Below are positions 43,415-53,112 of a stretch of DNA of 64,000 nt, piece by piece. Each line of letters starts with the position of its first letter. Position 1 is the first letter of the stretch. Location of the stretch: the NCBI RefSeq assembly GCF_003096275.1, contig NZ_QENQ01000001.1:1253297-1317296 (forward strand). Direction: 5' to 3'. The position numbers and the translations under genes are program-made. The notes beneath the pieces are model-generated. The model did not search any database. It had not been told where the DNA came from and worked only from the letters and a program-made list of their open reading frames with translations. Origin of the DNA: Sphingomonas pokkalii. GTDB lineage: Bacteria; Pseudomonadota; Alphaproteobacteria; Sphingomonadales; Sphingomonadaceae.

Positions 43415-45604
43415 TTAGTGCGTGCCGCCGGCCGCGAGCGCTGCGAGCAGCAGCAGCGCGACGATATTGGTGATCTTGATCATCGGATTGACCGCCGGGC
43501 CCGCCGTATCCTTGTACGGATCGCCCACCGTATCGCCGGTCACCGCAGCCTTGTGGGCATCGCTGCCCTTGCCGCCGTAATTGCCGTCTTCGATGTACTT
43601 TTTCGCATTGTCCCAGGCACCGCCGCCGCTGGTCATCGAAATGGCGACGAACAGCCCGGAGACGATCACGCCGAGCAGCATCGCGCCCACCGTCGCGAAG
43701 CCCTGTTCCTTGTCCGCGACCGCGGCGATCAGGAAATAGACGAGAATCGGGCTCAGCACCGGCAGCAGCGAGGGGATGATCATCTCGCGGATCGCCGCCT
43801 TGGTGACGATGTCCACCGTCCGGGCATAATTGGGCCGGCTGGTGCCCGCCATGATGCCCGGATTGTCGCGGAACTGCGCGCGGACGTCTTCCACCACCGA
43901 TCCGGCGGCGCGGCCCACCGCGGTCATGCCGAACGCGCCGAACAGATAGGGAAGCAGCGCGCCGAGCAGCAGGCCGACGATGATGTACGGGTTGGAGAGC
44001 GAGAAGTTGACCGGCCCGGTGAGCCCCAGCGCGTCGTGATAATGGTCGAGGTCGGTGGTATAGGCGCCGAACAGCACCAGGGCCGCCAGTGCCGCCGAGC
44101 CGATCGCATAGCCCTTGGTCACCGCCTTGGTGGTGTTGCCCACCGCGTCGAGCGCGTCGGTCTTGTGGCGGACCTCGTCTTCGAGGCCGGCCATCTCGGC
44201 GATGCCGCCGGCGTTATCCGTCACCGGACCATAGGCGTCGAGCGCGACTACCATGCCGGCCAGCGCCAGCAGCGAGGTGGCGGCGAAGGCCACGCCGAGG
44301 ATGCCCGCGATCTGATAGGTCGCGATCACCGCGACGACGATCACCAGCGTCGGCAGCGCGGTCGATTCGAGGCTGATCGCGAGGCCCTGGATGACGTTGG
44401 TGCCATGGCCGGTCACCGAGGCCTTGGCGATGGATTTCACCGGGCGGAAATTGGTGCCGGTATAATATTCGGTGATCCACACCAAGAGGCCGGTGACGAC
44501 CAGGCCGATCATCATGCACCAGAACAGCCCCATGCCGGTGACAGTCGGCATTGCGGCGGCGGCCGCCAGGGCATCGGCCGAGAGCGTGCTGCCGTCGAGC
44601 AGCGCCGAGGGCTCGCCGAGCGAAGCGATCGAGTCCTGCATGCGGCCGCCCAGCGTGTAGTGGGTGACGCCGTAGATCGCCGGCACCGCGAGGATCACGG
44701 TGGTCCAAAAGCCCTTGTAGAGCGCCCCCATGATCGACTGGTTGGCGCCCAGGCGGACCATGTACGTGCCGATGATGGACGTGATGATGCACACGCCGCC
44801 AACGAGCAGTGGCAGCGCCATCAGCTTCGTCAGCAGCGCCGCGTCGATGCCGCGCATCAGCAGCGCGATCGTCACCATGGTGAGGCCGAGCGTGACGACA
44901 TAGGTTTCGAACAGATCGGCGGCCATGCCGGCGCAGTCACCGACATTGTCGCCGACATTATCGGCAATCACCGCCGGGTTGCGGGGGTCGTCCTCCGGGA
45001 TGCCGGCTTCCACCTTGCCGACCAGATCGGCACCGACGTCCGCGGCCTTGGTGAAGATGCCGCCGCCGAGCCGCGCAAAGATCGAGATCAGCGAGGCGCC
45101 GAAGGCGAGCGTGGACAAGGTGAGCACGACCAGGCGATCGTTCGGCGCATGCTGCGCGACCTCCACCAGATACCAGAACAGCACCGCGATCGAGAGCAGC
45201 CCCAGGCCCGCCACCAGCATGCCGGTGATCGCGCCCGAGCGGAAGGCGAGGGTTAGCCCGCCCTGCAGGCTGCCGCGCGCCGCCTCGGCGGTACGCACAT
45301 TGGCGCGCACCGAGATGTTCATGCCGACAAAGCCGGCCACGCCGGACAATACCGCGCCGATCAGGAAGCCGATGGTGGGGATGATCCCCAGCGTGAGGAA
45401 CAGCACGACGCCCACCACGGCACCGACCACGGCGATGGCGGTATATTGTCGCGTCAGATAGGCCTTGGCGCCTTCCTGGATGGCGGCGGCGATATCCTGC
45501 ATCTTGGCGTTGCCCGCCGGTGCGCGCAGCACCTGCTGGCTGGTGATGAATCCATAGGCCACGGCGATCAGGCCGCAGACGATGGCGAAATAGACGATCG
45601 TCAT
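43415..45604 (-). CDS. hppA: Membrane-bound H+-translocating pyrophosphatase, K+-independent type
   Basis: A 729-aa multi-span protein from ATG 45604 behind GGGAGG; the open frame further upstream has no start signals. The family hallmarks [20 protein letters not shown] and [20 protein letters not shown] bind Mg-pyrophosphate, and [16 protein letters not shown] marks the C-terminus. The motif GNTTKAV carries Lys at the position that separates K+-independent from K+-dependent enzymes. It couples pyrophosphate hydrolysis to proton pumping in the inner membrane. Confidence 0.96.
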   Translation of the reverse strand: MTIVYFAIVCGLIAVAYGFITSQQVLRAPAGNAKMQDIAAAIQEGAKAYLTRQYTAIAVVGAVVGVVLFLTLGIIPTIGFLIGAVLSGVAGFVGMNISVRANVRTAEAARGSLQGGLTLAFRSGAITGMLVAGLGLLSIAVLFWYLVEVAQHAPNDRLVVLTLSTLAFGASLISIFARLGGGIFTKAADVGADLVGKVEAGIPEDDPRNPAVIADNVGDNVGDCAGMAADLFETYVVTLGLTMVTIALLMRGIDAALLTKLMALPLLVGGVCIITSIIGTYMVRLGANQSIMGALYKGFWTTVILAVPAIYGVTHYTLGGRMQDSIASLGEPSALLDGSTLSADALAAAAAMPTVTGMGLFWCMMIGLVVTGLLVWITEYYTGTNFRPVKSIAKASVTGHGTNVIQGLAISLESTALPTLVIVVAVIATYQIAGILGVAFAATSLLALAGMVVALDAYGPVTDNAGGIAEMAGLEDEVRHKTDALDAVGNTTKAVTKGYAIGSAALAALVLFGAYTTDLDHYHDALGLTGPVNFSLSNPYIIVGLLLGALLPYLFGAFGMTAVGRAAGSVVEDVRAQFRDNPGIMAGTSRPNYARTVDIVTKAAIREMIIPSLLPVLSPILVYFLIAAVADKEQGFATVGAMLLGVIVSGLFVAISMTSGGGAWDNAKKYIEDGNYGGKGSDAHKAAVTGDTVGDPYKDTAGPAVNPMIKITNIVALLLLAALAAGGTH

Positions 45605-45750
45605 AGAGTGACATCCTCCCCTGCTATTGCGGGTTGCGGCGCGCGCCGGGTCTGTCCAGTCTCGTCCGCGACTACGGAGGGTATAGCAATAAGGGGTTCG
45701 CGCAAGGCGCGAGGGGCGGGGAGATGGGCAGGCCGCTTTTCCAACCCTAA

Positions 45751-45847
45751 CGTCATCCCCGCGAAGGCGGGGATCCATTCGCCTGTGCGTTCACGGCAAG
45801 CGCCGACCCGGCGACCCCAATGGATCCCCGCTTTCGCGGGGATGACG
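45751..45847. repeat. REP-like inverted repeat pair
   Basis: Two 28-nt arms (45751-45778 and 45820-45847) are reverse complements with one mismatch. Each itself contains CCCCGC-n4-GCGGGG, so both local and long-range hairpins are possible. Elements with this CGTCATCCCCGCG core are dispersed in many sphingomonad chromosomes. It sits between the hppA promoter side and the DUF1440 gene end. Confidence 0.75.
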
Positions 45848-45867
45848 GCTGTTGGTATGGGGCGCCG

Positions 45868-46353
45868 TTACCGCGCGCCGGCGATGATCCGCCGCACGCC
45901 CTCCAGCACCCAGCCGAAGACGAGATGCGAAGCCGCGCCATAGGCGTGGATAGCGGCGGGGGTCTCGGCCGGGCCATTGCCCAGGCCCAGCGCCGGCACC
46001 GCGCCTTCATCCAGCAGCGCCGAGGTGACGACGCCGTATGCGCCGCCAAATCCTGAGGCGGCTTCCGGCCGATATTCGGTGATCACGCCGTAGATGCCGC
46101 CCAGCACGCCGCCCACGATGTAATGCACCGCCTGGCCGGAGGCTTCGCGATACGGTTCCGACACCTTCTCACCGGTGGTCGCTTCCACCACCGCATCGGC
46201 TGCCTTGACCGTTGCGGGGTCGCCGTCGCTCTGATCCCCCTTCGGGATCAGCTTGCCCGCCTGGTGCTGGAATGCCGCCATCGCGGCGGAGGCGACCAGG
46301 CCGGCGGTGACGCCCGCGAGCAGGCCGATCAGGGGACGGGGATTCGATGCCAT
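45868..46353 (-). CDS. DUF1440/YagU-like inner-membrane protein
   Basis: A protein of about 161 aa from ATG 46353. It has a hydrophobic N-terminal helix (PLIGLLAGVTAGLVASAAM), a Gly-rich central membrane stretch (VHYIVGGVLGGIYGVITEY), and a C-terminal segment SHLVFGWVLEGVRR. The pattern fits the YagU/DUF1440 family of small membrane proteins, linked in E. coli to acid tolerance. The specific role here is unknown. Confidence 0.65.
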   Translation of the reverse strand: MASNPRPLIGLLAGVTAGLVASAAMAAFQHQAGKLIPKGDQSDGDPATVKAADAVVEATTGEKVSEPYREASGQAVHYIVGGVLGGIYGVITEYRPEAASGFGGAYGVVTSALLDEGAVPALGLGNGPAETPAAIHAYGAASHLVFGWVLEGVRRIIAGAR

Positions 46354-46393
46354 TCGAACTGCTCCAAAAGGATGCGATTGGTCGCCGGAATCG

Positions 46394-47317
46394 TCAGTAT
46401 GGGACCCGTTCGGCCGCCACCCGATCCTTGGCGAGGAACGCCTGGACACTATCGGTACCGGCGAGATGGCCGGCGCCTACCGCCAAGAACACCGTTCCCG
46501 GCGTTTTGAGCCGTGCTTCGATCCATTTCGCCCAACGCGCATTGCGATCGGTCAGCAGGATCTTGGCGAGCTCCGGGGTGTCGCGCATGCCTTCGTTCAT
46601 CGTCGCGCCCAGACCCTCCGGGTCACCGGCGGCCCATTGGTCGATCATCCTGTCGAGTTCGCTGCCCAGTTTCGGATAATCCTCCACCGCGGAGCCAAGG
46701 AAGGCGAGTTGCAGCGCCGGCGACATGCCGGAGAAATAGCCGAGCTGCTGTTCGGCGGTCTCCAGCCCGATGATCGGTTTGCCGGCTTGCTTGGCTGCGA
46801 CGGTCAGTACCTTTTCCGCGCCGCTGGCGGGATTATAGCCCAGCTTGGGCAGACCCGCGATACTGATCGTGATGCCCGCCAGCCAGGGCTGGAAGACATC
46901 GAACGCGGCTGGCGGTATGCCGATATCGGCCATGGCCTTGAGATAAGCGCCGCGCTTGTCGGCGGGCAGTTGCTCGGCGATCGGCTTAGAACCGGCAGGC
47001 GCGCGCGCCATTTTCACCAGCAGGCCCTGCATCGTCGCAGGGTCCGGCTCAATCAGTTCGAGGACCAGCGTGTCGCTCTTGTCGAACGCCGCCTGCACTG
47101 CCGAATCGAACCAGTCCAGCCCCGGCTTGAGCACATGGACGGTGCCGAAAAGATAGATGGTGGTATCGGCATCCTTCACCACCCAGAGCGCCGGATCGGC
47201 GGGCCGGCTCTGCACGCCGGCGGATGTGGCGACGGGGGCGGCCTGACCCCAGGCGAGCGGGCTGAACAACAGCACAAGCGGCGCAGTGGCGACGGCGAAC
47301 AGCGACTTCAACTTCAC
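46394..47317 (-). CDS. TraB/GumN family secreted protein
   Basis: A 307-aa protein starting at GTG 47317, with a signal peptide ending PLAWGQ. TraB/GumN features are the early TTIYLFGTVHVLKPG with the conserved GTxH, VLELIEPD, GLETAEQQLGYF, and the C-terminal VGAGHLAG. Members may be Tiki-like metalloproteases, in which the two His-containing motifs matter; both are present. It is encoded downstream of the formaldehyde operon with a gap of 63 nt and may be read from the same transcript. Confidence 0.85.
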   Translation of the reverse strand: MKLKSLFAVATAPLVLLFSPLAWGQAAPVATSAGVQSRPADPALWVVKDADTTIYLFGTVHVLKPGLDWFDSAVQAAFDKSDTLVLELIEPDPATMQGLLVKMARAPAGSKPIAEQLPADKRGAYLKAMADIGIPPAAFDVFQPWLAGITISIAGLPKLGYNPASGAEKVLTVAAKQAGKPIIGLETAEQQLGYFSGMSPALQLAFLGSAVEDYPKLGSELDRMIDQWAAGDPEGLGATMNEGMRDTPELAKILLTDRNARWAKWIEARLKTPGTVFLAVGAGHLAGTDSVQAFLAKDRVAAERVPY

Positions 47318-47380
47318 GCCCGAAAACTCCCCCGATGGACATGGCGAGGCTCCGCGCCTCGCATATATGCTGGTGTCATA

Positions 47381-48223
47381 TCACGCTTTCAGACGCGCGG
47401 CGTGCCATTCGACATGCTCGGCGAGGAAGCTGGAGATGAAATAATAGCTGTGGTCGTAGCCGGGCTGCATCCGCATCGTCAGCGGGATGCGTGCAGCTGC
47501 ACAGGCATCGGCCAGCAATTGCGGGCGAAGCTGCTCGGCGAGGAACGCATCGGCATCGCCCTGATCGACCAGCAGTTCGGGAAGGCGAGCGCCATCCTCG
47601 ATCAGCGCCACCGCATCATAGGCGCGCCAGGCAGCGCGGTCTGCGCCCAGATAGCCGCCGAGCGCCTTTTCGCCCCAGGGCACCTGGCCCGGGGCCACGA
47701 TCGGCGCGAAAGCGGAGACGCTGCGGAAGCGCTCGGCGTTGCGCAACGCCACTGTAAGCGCGCCGTGGCCGCCCATTGAATGGCCGGTGATGCCCTGCCG
47801 CCCCATGTCCGCCATCGGGAACCGTTCGGCAACCAGCGCGGGGAGTTCCCGCTCGATATAGGCGCGCATCTGAAAATGCTGCGCCCAGGGCGCTTCCGTC
47901 GCGTCGACATAGAAGCCGGCGCCCTGGCCGAAATCATAGTCGGGCACGTCGATCACGCCTTCGCCGCGCGGGCTCGTGTCGGGCGCAACGAAGATCACCC
48001 CTGCCTCGGCGCAGGCGCGGCGATATTCGCCCTTTTCGGTCACGTTGGCGTGCGTGCAGGTGAGACCCGACAGATACCAGAGCACGGGCAGCGTCGCGCC
48101 ATCTTCGTGCGGCGGCACATAGACCGAAAAGGTCATCGGCGTGCCCGTGGCACCAGAGGCGTGGCGATAGACGCCCTGGGTCCCGCCGAACGCCTTGTTG
48201 GTCGAAAGGGTCTCGAAGCTCAT
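47381..48223 (-). CDS. fghA: S-formylglutathione hydrolase
   Basis: A 280-aa esterase from ATG 48223. The esterase D family features are LSGLTCTHANVTEKG, the nucleophile elbow GHSMGGHGAL, the acid in LVDQGDADAFL and the histidine in GYDHSYYF. It converts S-formylglutathione to formate and glutathione, the second step of glutathione-dependent formaldehyde oxidation. The start overlaps the purU stop by 3 nt. adhC, the enzyme for the first step, is three genes upstream. Confidence 0.95.
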   Translation of the reverse strand: MSFETLSTNKAFGGTQGVYRHASGATGTPMTFSVYVPPHEDGATLPVLWYLSGLTCTHANVTEKGEYRRACAEAGVIFVAPDTSPRGEGVIDVPDYDFGQGAGFYVDATEAPWAQHFQMRAYIERELPALVAERFPMADMGRQGITGHSMGGHGALTVALRNAERFRSVSAFAPIVAPGQVPWGEKALGGYLGADRAAWRAYDAVALIEDGARLPELLVDQGDADAFLAEQLRPQLLADACAAARIPLTMRMQPGYDHSYYFISSFLAEHVEWHAARLKA

Positions 48224-49074
48224 TGGAATACCACCGTCTTGCCCTGGTTGAGAAATACCCGTCGCTCGCCCACTGCATGCACGGCACGGGCAAGTACCTG
48301 CGCTTCGATATCGCGGCCGATGCGGATGAGATCGTCGGCCGTAGCGCGGTGATCCACCCGCTCCACCGCCTGTTCGATGATCGGCCCTTCGTCGAGGTCG
48401 GAGGTCACGAAATGCGCGGTGGCGCCGATCAGCTTCACCCCGCGTGCATGGGCGCGGTGATAGGGCCGGGCGCCCTTGAAGCCGGGCAGGAAGCTGTGGT
48501 GGATGTTGATGCAGCGGCCTGCCAGCGCTTCGGTCAGCGACGGGGACAACACCTGCATGTAGCGGGCGAGCACCAGATAGTTGGCGTGGCTCTCGGTCAT
48601 CAGCGCAAGGATTGCCGCTTCCTGTTCGGCGCGGTTGGCGTCGTCTACCGGCAGATGATGGAAGGGCACCCCGTGCCATTCGGCCAGTCCGCGCAATGCA
48701 TCATGATTCGAAATTACCGCGACGATGTCAGCGGCGAGTGCGTTACTCGCCCGGCGGTGGAGCAGATCGGCGAGGCAATGCGAGCCCTTCGATACTGCCA
48801 CAAGGATGCGTGGACGTTGATCGGCGGGGCTAAGCGACCAGTTCAGTTCGAGTGCCTGCGCCACCGATTGGAAGTCGGCGCGCAGCGTTTCAACGGAGGG
48901 AAAGTCCGGTCCGCCAGCCTGGAAGACGAGGCGCAGGAAGAAGCGCCCCGTTTCCAGATCGGCATATTGCTGGCTGTCGAGAATGAAGCCCTGCCGTGCG
49001 GCAAGAAAGCCGCTTACGCCTGCGACGATGCCGACGCGATCATCGCAGGTGACGGTGAGGATCCAGTTCGACAT
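48220..49074 (-). CDS. purU: Formyltetrahydrofolate deformylase
   Basis: A 284-aa protein from ATG 49074. The N-terminal ACT-type domain (LTVTCDDRVGIVAGVSGFLA) precedes the formyl-transferase-fold catalytic domain with NIHHSFLPGFKGARPYHRA and HFVTSDLDEGPIIEQ, which hold the catalytic Asn-His-Asp set. It releases formate and tetrahydrofolate from 10-formyl-THF. Its place inside a formaldehyde operon links the glutathione route to the folate one-carbon pool. Confidence 0.94.
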   Translation of the reverse strand: MSNWILTVTCDDRVGIVAGVSGFLAARQGFILDSQQYADLETGRFFLRLVFQAGGPDFPSVETLRADFQSVAQALELNWSLSPADQRPRILVAVSKGSHCLADLLHRRASNALAADIVAVISNHDALRGLAEWHGVPFHHLPVDDANRAEQEAAILALMTESHANYLVLARYMQVLSPSLTEALAGRCINIHHSFLPGFKGARPYHRAHARGVKLIGATAHFVTSDLDEGPIIEQAVERVDHRATADDLIRIGRDIEAQVLARAVHAVGERRVFLNQGKTVVFQ

Positions 49075-49084
49075 GCCGCTTGCG

Positions 49085-49468
49085 TCACGCCGCCGGGCGA
49101 TGCAGCGCGCAGATTTTGTTGCCGGCAGGATCGCGCAGATAGGCGAGGTACAGCTTGCCGAAGCTGCCGTCGCGCCAGCCCGGCGGGTTCTCGACGGGGG
49201 TGCCGCCATGGGCCGCGCCGGCCGCATGCCAGGCATCGGCCGCCTCGGTAGTCGCCGCCCTGAAACCGAGCGTGCCGCCATTGGCGCAGCAGGCGGGCTC
49301 CCCGTTGAGCGGCTTGGTCAGCATGAACAGCCCGCCCTCGTGGAGATAGATCACCCGGCCCTTGTCATCCATGCGTCCGGCAGGAATGCCGAGGGCGCCG
49401 AGCGCTGCGTCGTAGAAAGCCTTGGACGCCTCGATATCGTTGGCGCCGAGCATCACGTGACTGAACAT
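49085..49468 (-). CDS. VOC (glyoxalase/bleomycin-resistance) family protein
   Basis: A 127-aa protein from ATG 49468 behind GAGGAG. It has the VOC layout: MFSHVMLGANDIEASKAFYD at the N-terminus and LYLAYLRDPAGNKICALH at the C-terminus, with one possible metal ligand in each repeat. The family includes glyoxalases and thiol-conjugate enzymes. It lies 14 nt after adhC and 10 nt before purU, so a role in formaldehyde or glutathione-adduct handling is likely but not shown. Confidence 0.85.
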   Translation of the reverse strand: MFSHVMLGANDIEASKAFYDAALGALGIPAGRMDDKGRVIYLHEGGLFMLTKPLNGEPACCANGGTLGFRAATTEAADAWHAAGAAHGGTPVENPPGWRDGSFGKLYLAYLRDPAGNKICALHRPAA

Positions 49469-49482
49469 GCCTTTTTCTCCTC

Positions 49483-50595
49483 TCAATAGACGACGACGCT
49501 GCGGATGCTCTCGCCCGCATGCATCAGGTCGAAGCCCTTGTTGATTTCTTCCAGCGTCAGGACATGGGTGATCATCGGGTCGATCGCGATCTTGCCGTTC
49601 ATGTACCAGTCGACAATTTTCGGCACGTCGGTCCGGCCCTTGGCGCCGCCAAACGCGGTGCCCTTCCAGACGCGGCCGGTGACGAGCTGGAACGGGCGGG
49701 TGGCGATTTCCTTGCCCGCTTCGGCCACGCCGATGATGATCGATTCGCCCCAGCCGCGATGGCAGCATTCCAGCGCAGTGCGCATCACCTCGGTATTGCC
49801 GGTCGCGTCGAAGCTGTAGTCGGCGCCGCCATCGGTCAGCTCGACCACCTTGGCGACGATCTGTTCGCGCGACATGCCCTTGGTATTGAGGAATTGGGTC
49901 ATGCCGAACTTGCGGCCCCATGCCTCGCGGTCCGGGTTTACGTCGATGCCGATGATCTGGCCGGCACCCGCCAGCCGTGCACCCTGGATCACGTTGAGGC
50001 CGATGCCGCCCAGGCCGAACACCACGACGGTCTCGCCGACCTGGACCTTGGCGGTATTGACCACCGCGCCGACGCCGGTGGTGACGCCGCAGCCGATATA
50101 GCAACTGGTCTGGAAGGGCGCGTCCTCGCGGATCTTCGCCACCGCGATCTCGGGCAGCACGGTGAAGTTCGAGAAGGTCGAGCAGCCCATGTAATGGAAG
50201 ATCGGCTGGCCCCTGTAGCTAAACCGGGTGGTGCCGTCCGGCATCAGCCCCTTGCCCTGGGTGGCGCGGATCGCGGTGCACAGGTTGGTCTTGCCCGAGA
50301 GGCACGACTTACACTGGCGGCATTCCGGGGTGTAGAGCGGGATCACATGGTCGCCGGGCTTCACGCTGGTGACGCCGGCGCCCACCTCGCGGACGATGCC
50401 GGCGCCTTCATGGCCTAGTACCGAGGGGAAGATGCCTTCGCTGTCGAACCCGTCGAGCGTGTAGGCATCGGTATGGCAGATGCCGGTGGCCATGATCTCG
50501 ATCAACACTTCGCCCGCCTTGGGGCCTTCCAGGTCGAGTTCGACGATCTCCAGCGGCTTCTTTGCTTCGAAGGCGACGGCGGCGCGCGTCTTCAT
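49483..50595 (-). CDS. adhC: S-(hydroxymethyl)glutathione dehydrogenase / class III alcohol dehydrogenase
   Basis: A 370-aa zinc enzyme from ATG 50595; the upstream frame has no initiation signals. Class III signatures are [22 protein letters not shown], the four structural-zinc cysteines in [17 protein letters not shown], and the NAD site [19 protein letters not shown]. It oxidises S-hydroxymethylglutathione, formed from formaldehyde and glutathione, to S-formylglutathione. It is the first gene of the adhC-VOC-purU-fghA operon. Confidence 0.96.
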   Translation of the reverse strand: MKTRAAVAFEAKKPLEIVELDLEGPKAGEVLIEIMATGICHTDAYTLDGFDSEGIFPSVLGHEGAGIVREVGAGVTSVKPGDHVIPLYTPECRQCKSCLSGKTNLCTAIRATQGKGLMPDGTTRFSYRGQPIFHYMGCSTFSNFTVLPEIAVAKIREDAPFQTSCYIGCGVTTGVGAVVNTAKVQVGETVVVFGLGGIGLNVIQGARLAGAGQIIGIDVNPDREAWGRKFGMTQFLNTKGMSREQIVAKVVELTDGGADYSFDATGNTEVMRTALECCHRGWGESIIIGVAEAGKEIATRPFQLVTGRVWKGTAFGGAKGRTDVPKIVDWYMNGKIAIDPMITHVLTLEEINKGFDLMHAGESIRSVVVY

Positions 50596-50764
50596 GGGGC
50601 CGGTTCTCCTATGGCGTGGGCTTGGGCAGCCTGATCCTTCAATCGGTGGCAGGTTGCAACCCGTGGCGGTTCGTTTCGTTGGCGACGGGAGCGCGGAACC
50701 ATACCCACGTCCAATTGCGCGACCGCGGGAAACGCGCTCCGATCGGCCCATGGGAGACTTGACG

Positions 50765-51226
50765 ATGCCGCCCCTGATTCTCGCGTTGTTGTTCGGCGGC
50801 GTCGCCGGATTGCGCACCATGACCGCCCCGGCGGCGATCGCCTGGGCCGCCGCTGCGGGCTGGCTGCCGCTGGAGGGCAGTTGGCTCGCCTGGTTCGGCT
50901 GGTGGGGAACGCCTTGGATCTTCACACTGCTGGCGATCCTGGAATATGTGGGGGATAAGCGGCCGACCACGCCCAGCCGCAAGGCGCCGCCGGGACTGAT
51001 CGCCCGGCTCCTCTCCGCTGCGATATGCGGTGCGGCGATCGGCATTGGCGACGGATCGTTGCCATTGTGCGTCGCGGCGGCGATGGTGGGGGCGGTGATC
51101 GGTACGTTCGGCGGCTATGCCGCGCGGATGGGCTTGTGCCGAGCCTTCGGCACAGACCTGCCGGCCGCCTTGATCGAAGACGGTGCCGCGATTGCCGTGG
51201 CCGCGTTCCTGGCAGCATCGCTATGA
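50765..51226 (+). CDS. DUF4126-like small membrane protein
   Basis: A 153-aa hydrophobic protein from ATG 50765, which has GGGAG 8 nt upstream (ATG 50750 is an alternative). [17 protein letters not shown] and a middle [18 protein letters not shown] loop are typical of DUF4126 proteins, with four or five predicted membrane segments. Its stop overlaps the start of the next gene (ATGA), so it is co-translated with a flavin oxidoreductase. Function unknown. Confidence 0.75.
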   Translation: MPPLILALLFGGVAGLRTMTAPAAIAWAAAAGWLPLEGSWLAWFGWWGTPWIFTLLAILEYVGDKRPTTPSRKAPPGLIARLLSAAICGAAIGIGDGSLPLCVAAAMVGAVIGTFGGYAARMGLCRAFGTDLPAALIEDGAAIAVAAFLAASL

Positions 51227-52599
51227 CCCGGCGGTTCGACGCGATCATCGTCGGTGCCGGGCAGGCGGGCAGCCCGCTGGCCGGCCGGCTAAGCGCGGCG
51301 GGCATGTCGGTGGCGCTGATCGAGCGGCACCTGCTCGGCGGCACCTGCGTCAACACCGGCTGCAAGCCGACCAAGACCTGGGTCGCCAGCGCCTATGCCG
51401 CGCACATGGCCCGCCGCGCCGCCGATTTCGGCGTGACGATCGGCGGCGAGATCGGCATCGATTTCGCCAAGGTACGGGCGCGGGCGGAGAAGATCTCGGC
51501 CGATTCGCGCGCCTCGCTGCGCCAATGGATCGGCGGCATGGCGAACTGCACCCTGTTCTTCGGCCATGCTCGGTTCGAATCGCCGCACCGTGTGCGGGTG
51601 GGCGACGCGGTGCTGGAGGCGGAGCGAATCTTCCTCAATGTCGGCGGTCGCGCGCTGGTGCCGGACATGCCGGGCGTGGACGCGGTGCCGTTCCTCACCA
51701 ACAGCACGATCCTGAAGCTGGGTGCGGTGCCGCGCCATCTGGTGGTAGTGGGCGGCAGCTATATCGGGCTGGAGTTCGGCCAGATGTTCCGCCGCTTCGG
51801 CGCCGAGGTGACGATCGTCGAGAAAGGCCCCAGGCTGATCGGCCGCGAGGATCCCGACATTTCGGATGCGGTGCGCGACATCCTGGAAGACGAGGGGATC
51901 GCGGTGCGCACCGGCGCGGAATGCATCCGCTTCGCAGCGCAGGGCGAGGACGTGCTGGTGGGGGTCGATTGCCGTGAGGGCAGTCCTGAGGTGCTGGGCA
52001 GCCATGTGCTGCTCGCGGTCGGGCGCACGCCCAATACCGACGATCTCGGACTGGAAACGGCGGGGGTGAAAACCGACGCGCGAGGTTATATACAGGTCGA
52101 CGACCGGCTCCGCACCAATGTCGACGGCATCTGGGCGCTGGGCGACTGCAACGGCCGCGGTGCCTTCACCCATACCGCGTATAACGACTTCGAGATCGTC
52201 GCCGACAACCTGCTCGATGGCGCCGACCGCAAGGTGAGCGACCGCATTCCCGCCTATGCACTCTATATCGATCCGCCGTTGGGCCGCGTCGGCATGGGCG
52301 AGTCGGAGGCGAAGGCTGCCGGCCATGCCATCGAGCTGGGCAAACGGCCGATGCGCCGCGTCGGCCGGGCGGTGGAGAAGAACGAGACGCAAGGCTTCAT
52401 GAAACTGGTGAGCGATGCCGATAGCGGTCGCATCCTGGGAGGCGCGATCCTGGGCACCGGTGGCGACGAGGCGATCCACGGCGTGCTTGACCTGATGGCA
52501 AAGCAGGGCACCGCACAGGATCTGGCCCATGCCGTGCATATCCACCCCACCGTTGCCGAACTGCTGCCGACCATCGCCGGAGAGCGGAAGCCGGCCTGA
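51223..52599 (+). CDS. FAD-dependent pyridine nucleotide-disulfide oxidoreductase (mercuric reductase-like)
   Basis: A 458-aa flavoprotein from ATG 51223. It has an FAD site (IIVGAGQAGSPLAGRLS), the redox disulfide GGTCVNTGCKPTK, an NAD(P)H site (VVVGGSYIGLEFGQMFRRFG), a second FAD contact (DGIWALGDCNGRGAFTHT) and the C-terminal dimer HIHPTVAELLPT with its catalytic His. Of the lipoamide dehydrogenase/mercuric reductase family, it lacks an N-terminal HMA domain and a C-terminal Cys pair, so true mercuric reduction is unlikely. The substrate is unknown. Confidence 0.88.
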   Translation: MTRRFDAIIVGAGQAGSPLAGRLSAAGMSVALIERHLLGGTCVNTGCKPTKTWVASAYAAHMARRAADFGVTIGGEIGIDFAKVRARAEKISADSRASLRQWIGGMANCTLFFGHARFESPHRVRVGDAVLEAERIFLNVGGRALVPDMPGVDAVPFLTNSTILKLGAVPRHLVVVGGSYIGLEFGQMFRRFGAEVTIVEKGPRLIGREDPDISDAVRDILEDEGIAVRTGAECIRFAAQGEDVLVGVDCREGSPEVLGSHVLLAVGRTPNTDDLGLETAGVKTDARGYIQVDDRLRTNVDGIWALGDCNGRGAFTHTAYNDFEIVADNLLDGADRKVSDRIPAYALYIDPPLGRVGMGESEAKAAGHAIELGKRPMRRVGRAVEKNETQGFMKLVSDADSGRILGGAILGTGGDEAIHGVLDLMAKQGTAQDLAHAVHIHPTVAELLPTIAGERKPA

Positions 52600-52746
52600 G
52601 CGCGGCCATTACGTACGTACCAATCCGCATCCCGCTGCGCGGTGAGGCCATTATTTTGGCTCCATGCGTTTCAGCGTCTGCCCTTTCCCTCCCATCGCGC
52701 CGTCCGCTCCGTGCGGCTGCGTTCATGCATGAAGGAGGGCGCTCCG

Positions 52747-53112
52747 ATGCCGGGTCGTTCCGTCCGCGAACGCGTCCTTCTTGTCGATTCGCAGGATGAA
52801 TCGCGCCGTGCGTTGCAATTGCTGCTCCAGGGCTGCGGGATGGACGTGCGCGCCTTCTCCTCGGCCGCCGCAGCGATGGCGGAGACGATGCTCGAGCAGA
52901 TCCGTACCCTGCTGATCGCGCGGCAATTATCTGATGGCGACGCGATCGAGTTGCTGCGTCGGCTTGCTGCGCGTGGCTGGCGCGGGCGTGCGATCCTGAT
53001 CGCGGGCGAGAGCCATGCCGAGCTGGACGATGCGGCGCGCGATGCCGGTTTCGCCGGCGTGGTAAAGAAGCCGGTCGGGCGGCTGGAACTGCTGGGCGCG
53101 TTGGCGCGATGA
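52747..53112 (+). CDS. Degenerate receiver-domain protein preceding fixL
   Basis: A 121-aa single-domain protein from ATG 52747 with AAGGAGGG 7 nt upstream. It has the receiver fold: VLLVDSQDESRRALQ at strand 1, ILIAGES at strand 4 and VVKKPVGRLELL at strand 5. The phosphoacceptor position reads TLLIARQLSDG, with Ala where Asp is expected, while the strand-5 Lys is kept. It therefore probably cannot be phosphorylated. Its stop overlaps the fixL start (ATGA), which suggests a regulatory or binding role for the FixL/FixJ pair. Confidence 0.8.
   Translation: MPGRSVRERVLLVDSQDESRRALQLLLQGCGMDVRAFSSAAAAMAETMLEQIRTLLIARQLSDGDAIELLRRLAARGWRGRAILIAGESHAELDDAARDAGFAGVVKKPVGRLELLGALAR

Noticed and set aside
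43259..45256. 665-codon plus-strand frame opposite hppA
   Set aside because: It is antisense to an unmistakable H+-pyrophosphatase, its composition is rich in His, Arg and Asp, and it lacks a ribosome site.
51223..52599. Naming the flavin disulfide oxidoreductase as mercuric reductase (merA)
   Set aside because: It lacks the C-terminal vicinal cysteines and the HMA domain, and no mer genes are nearby.
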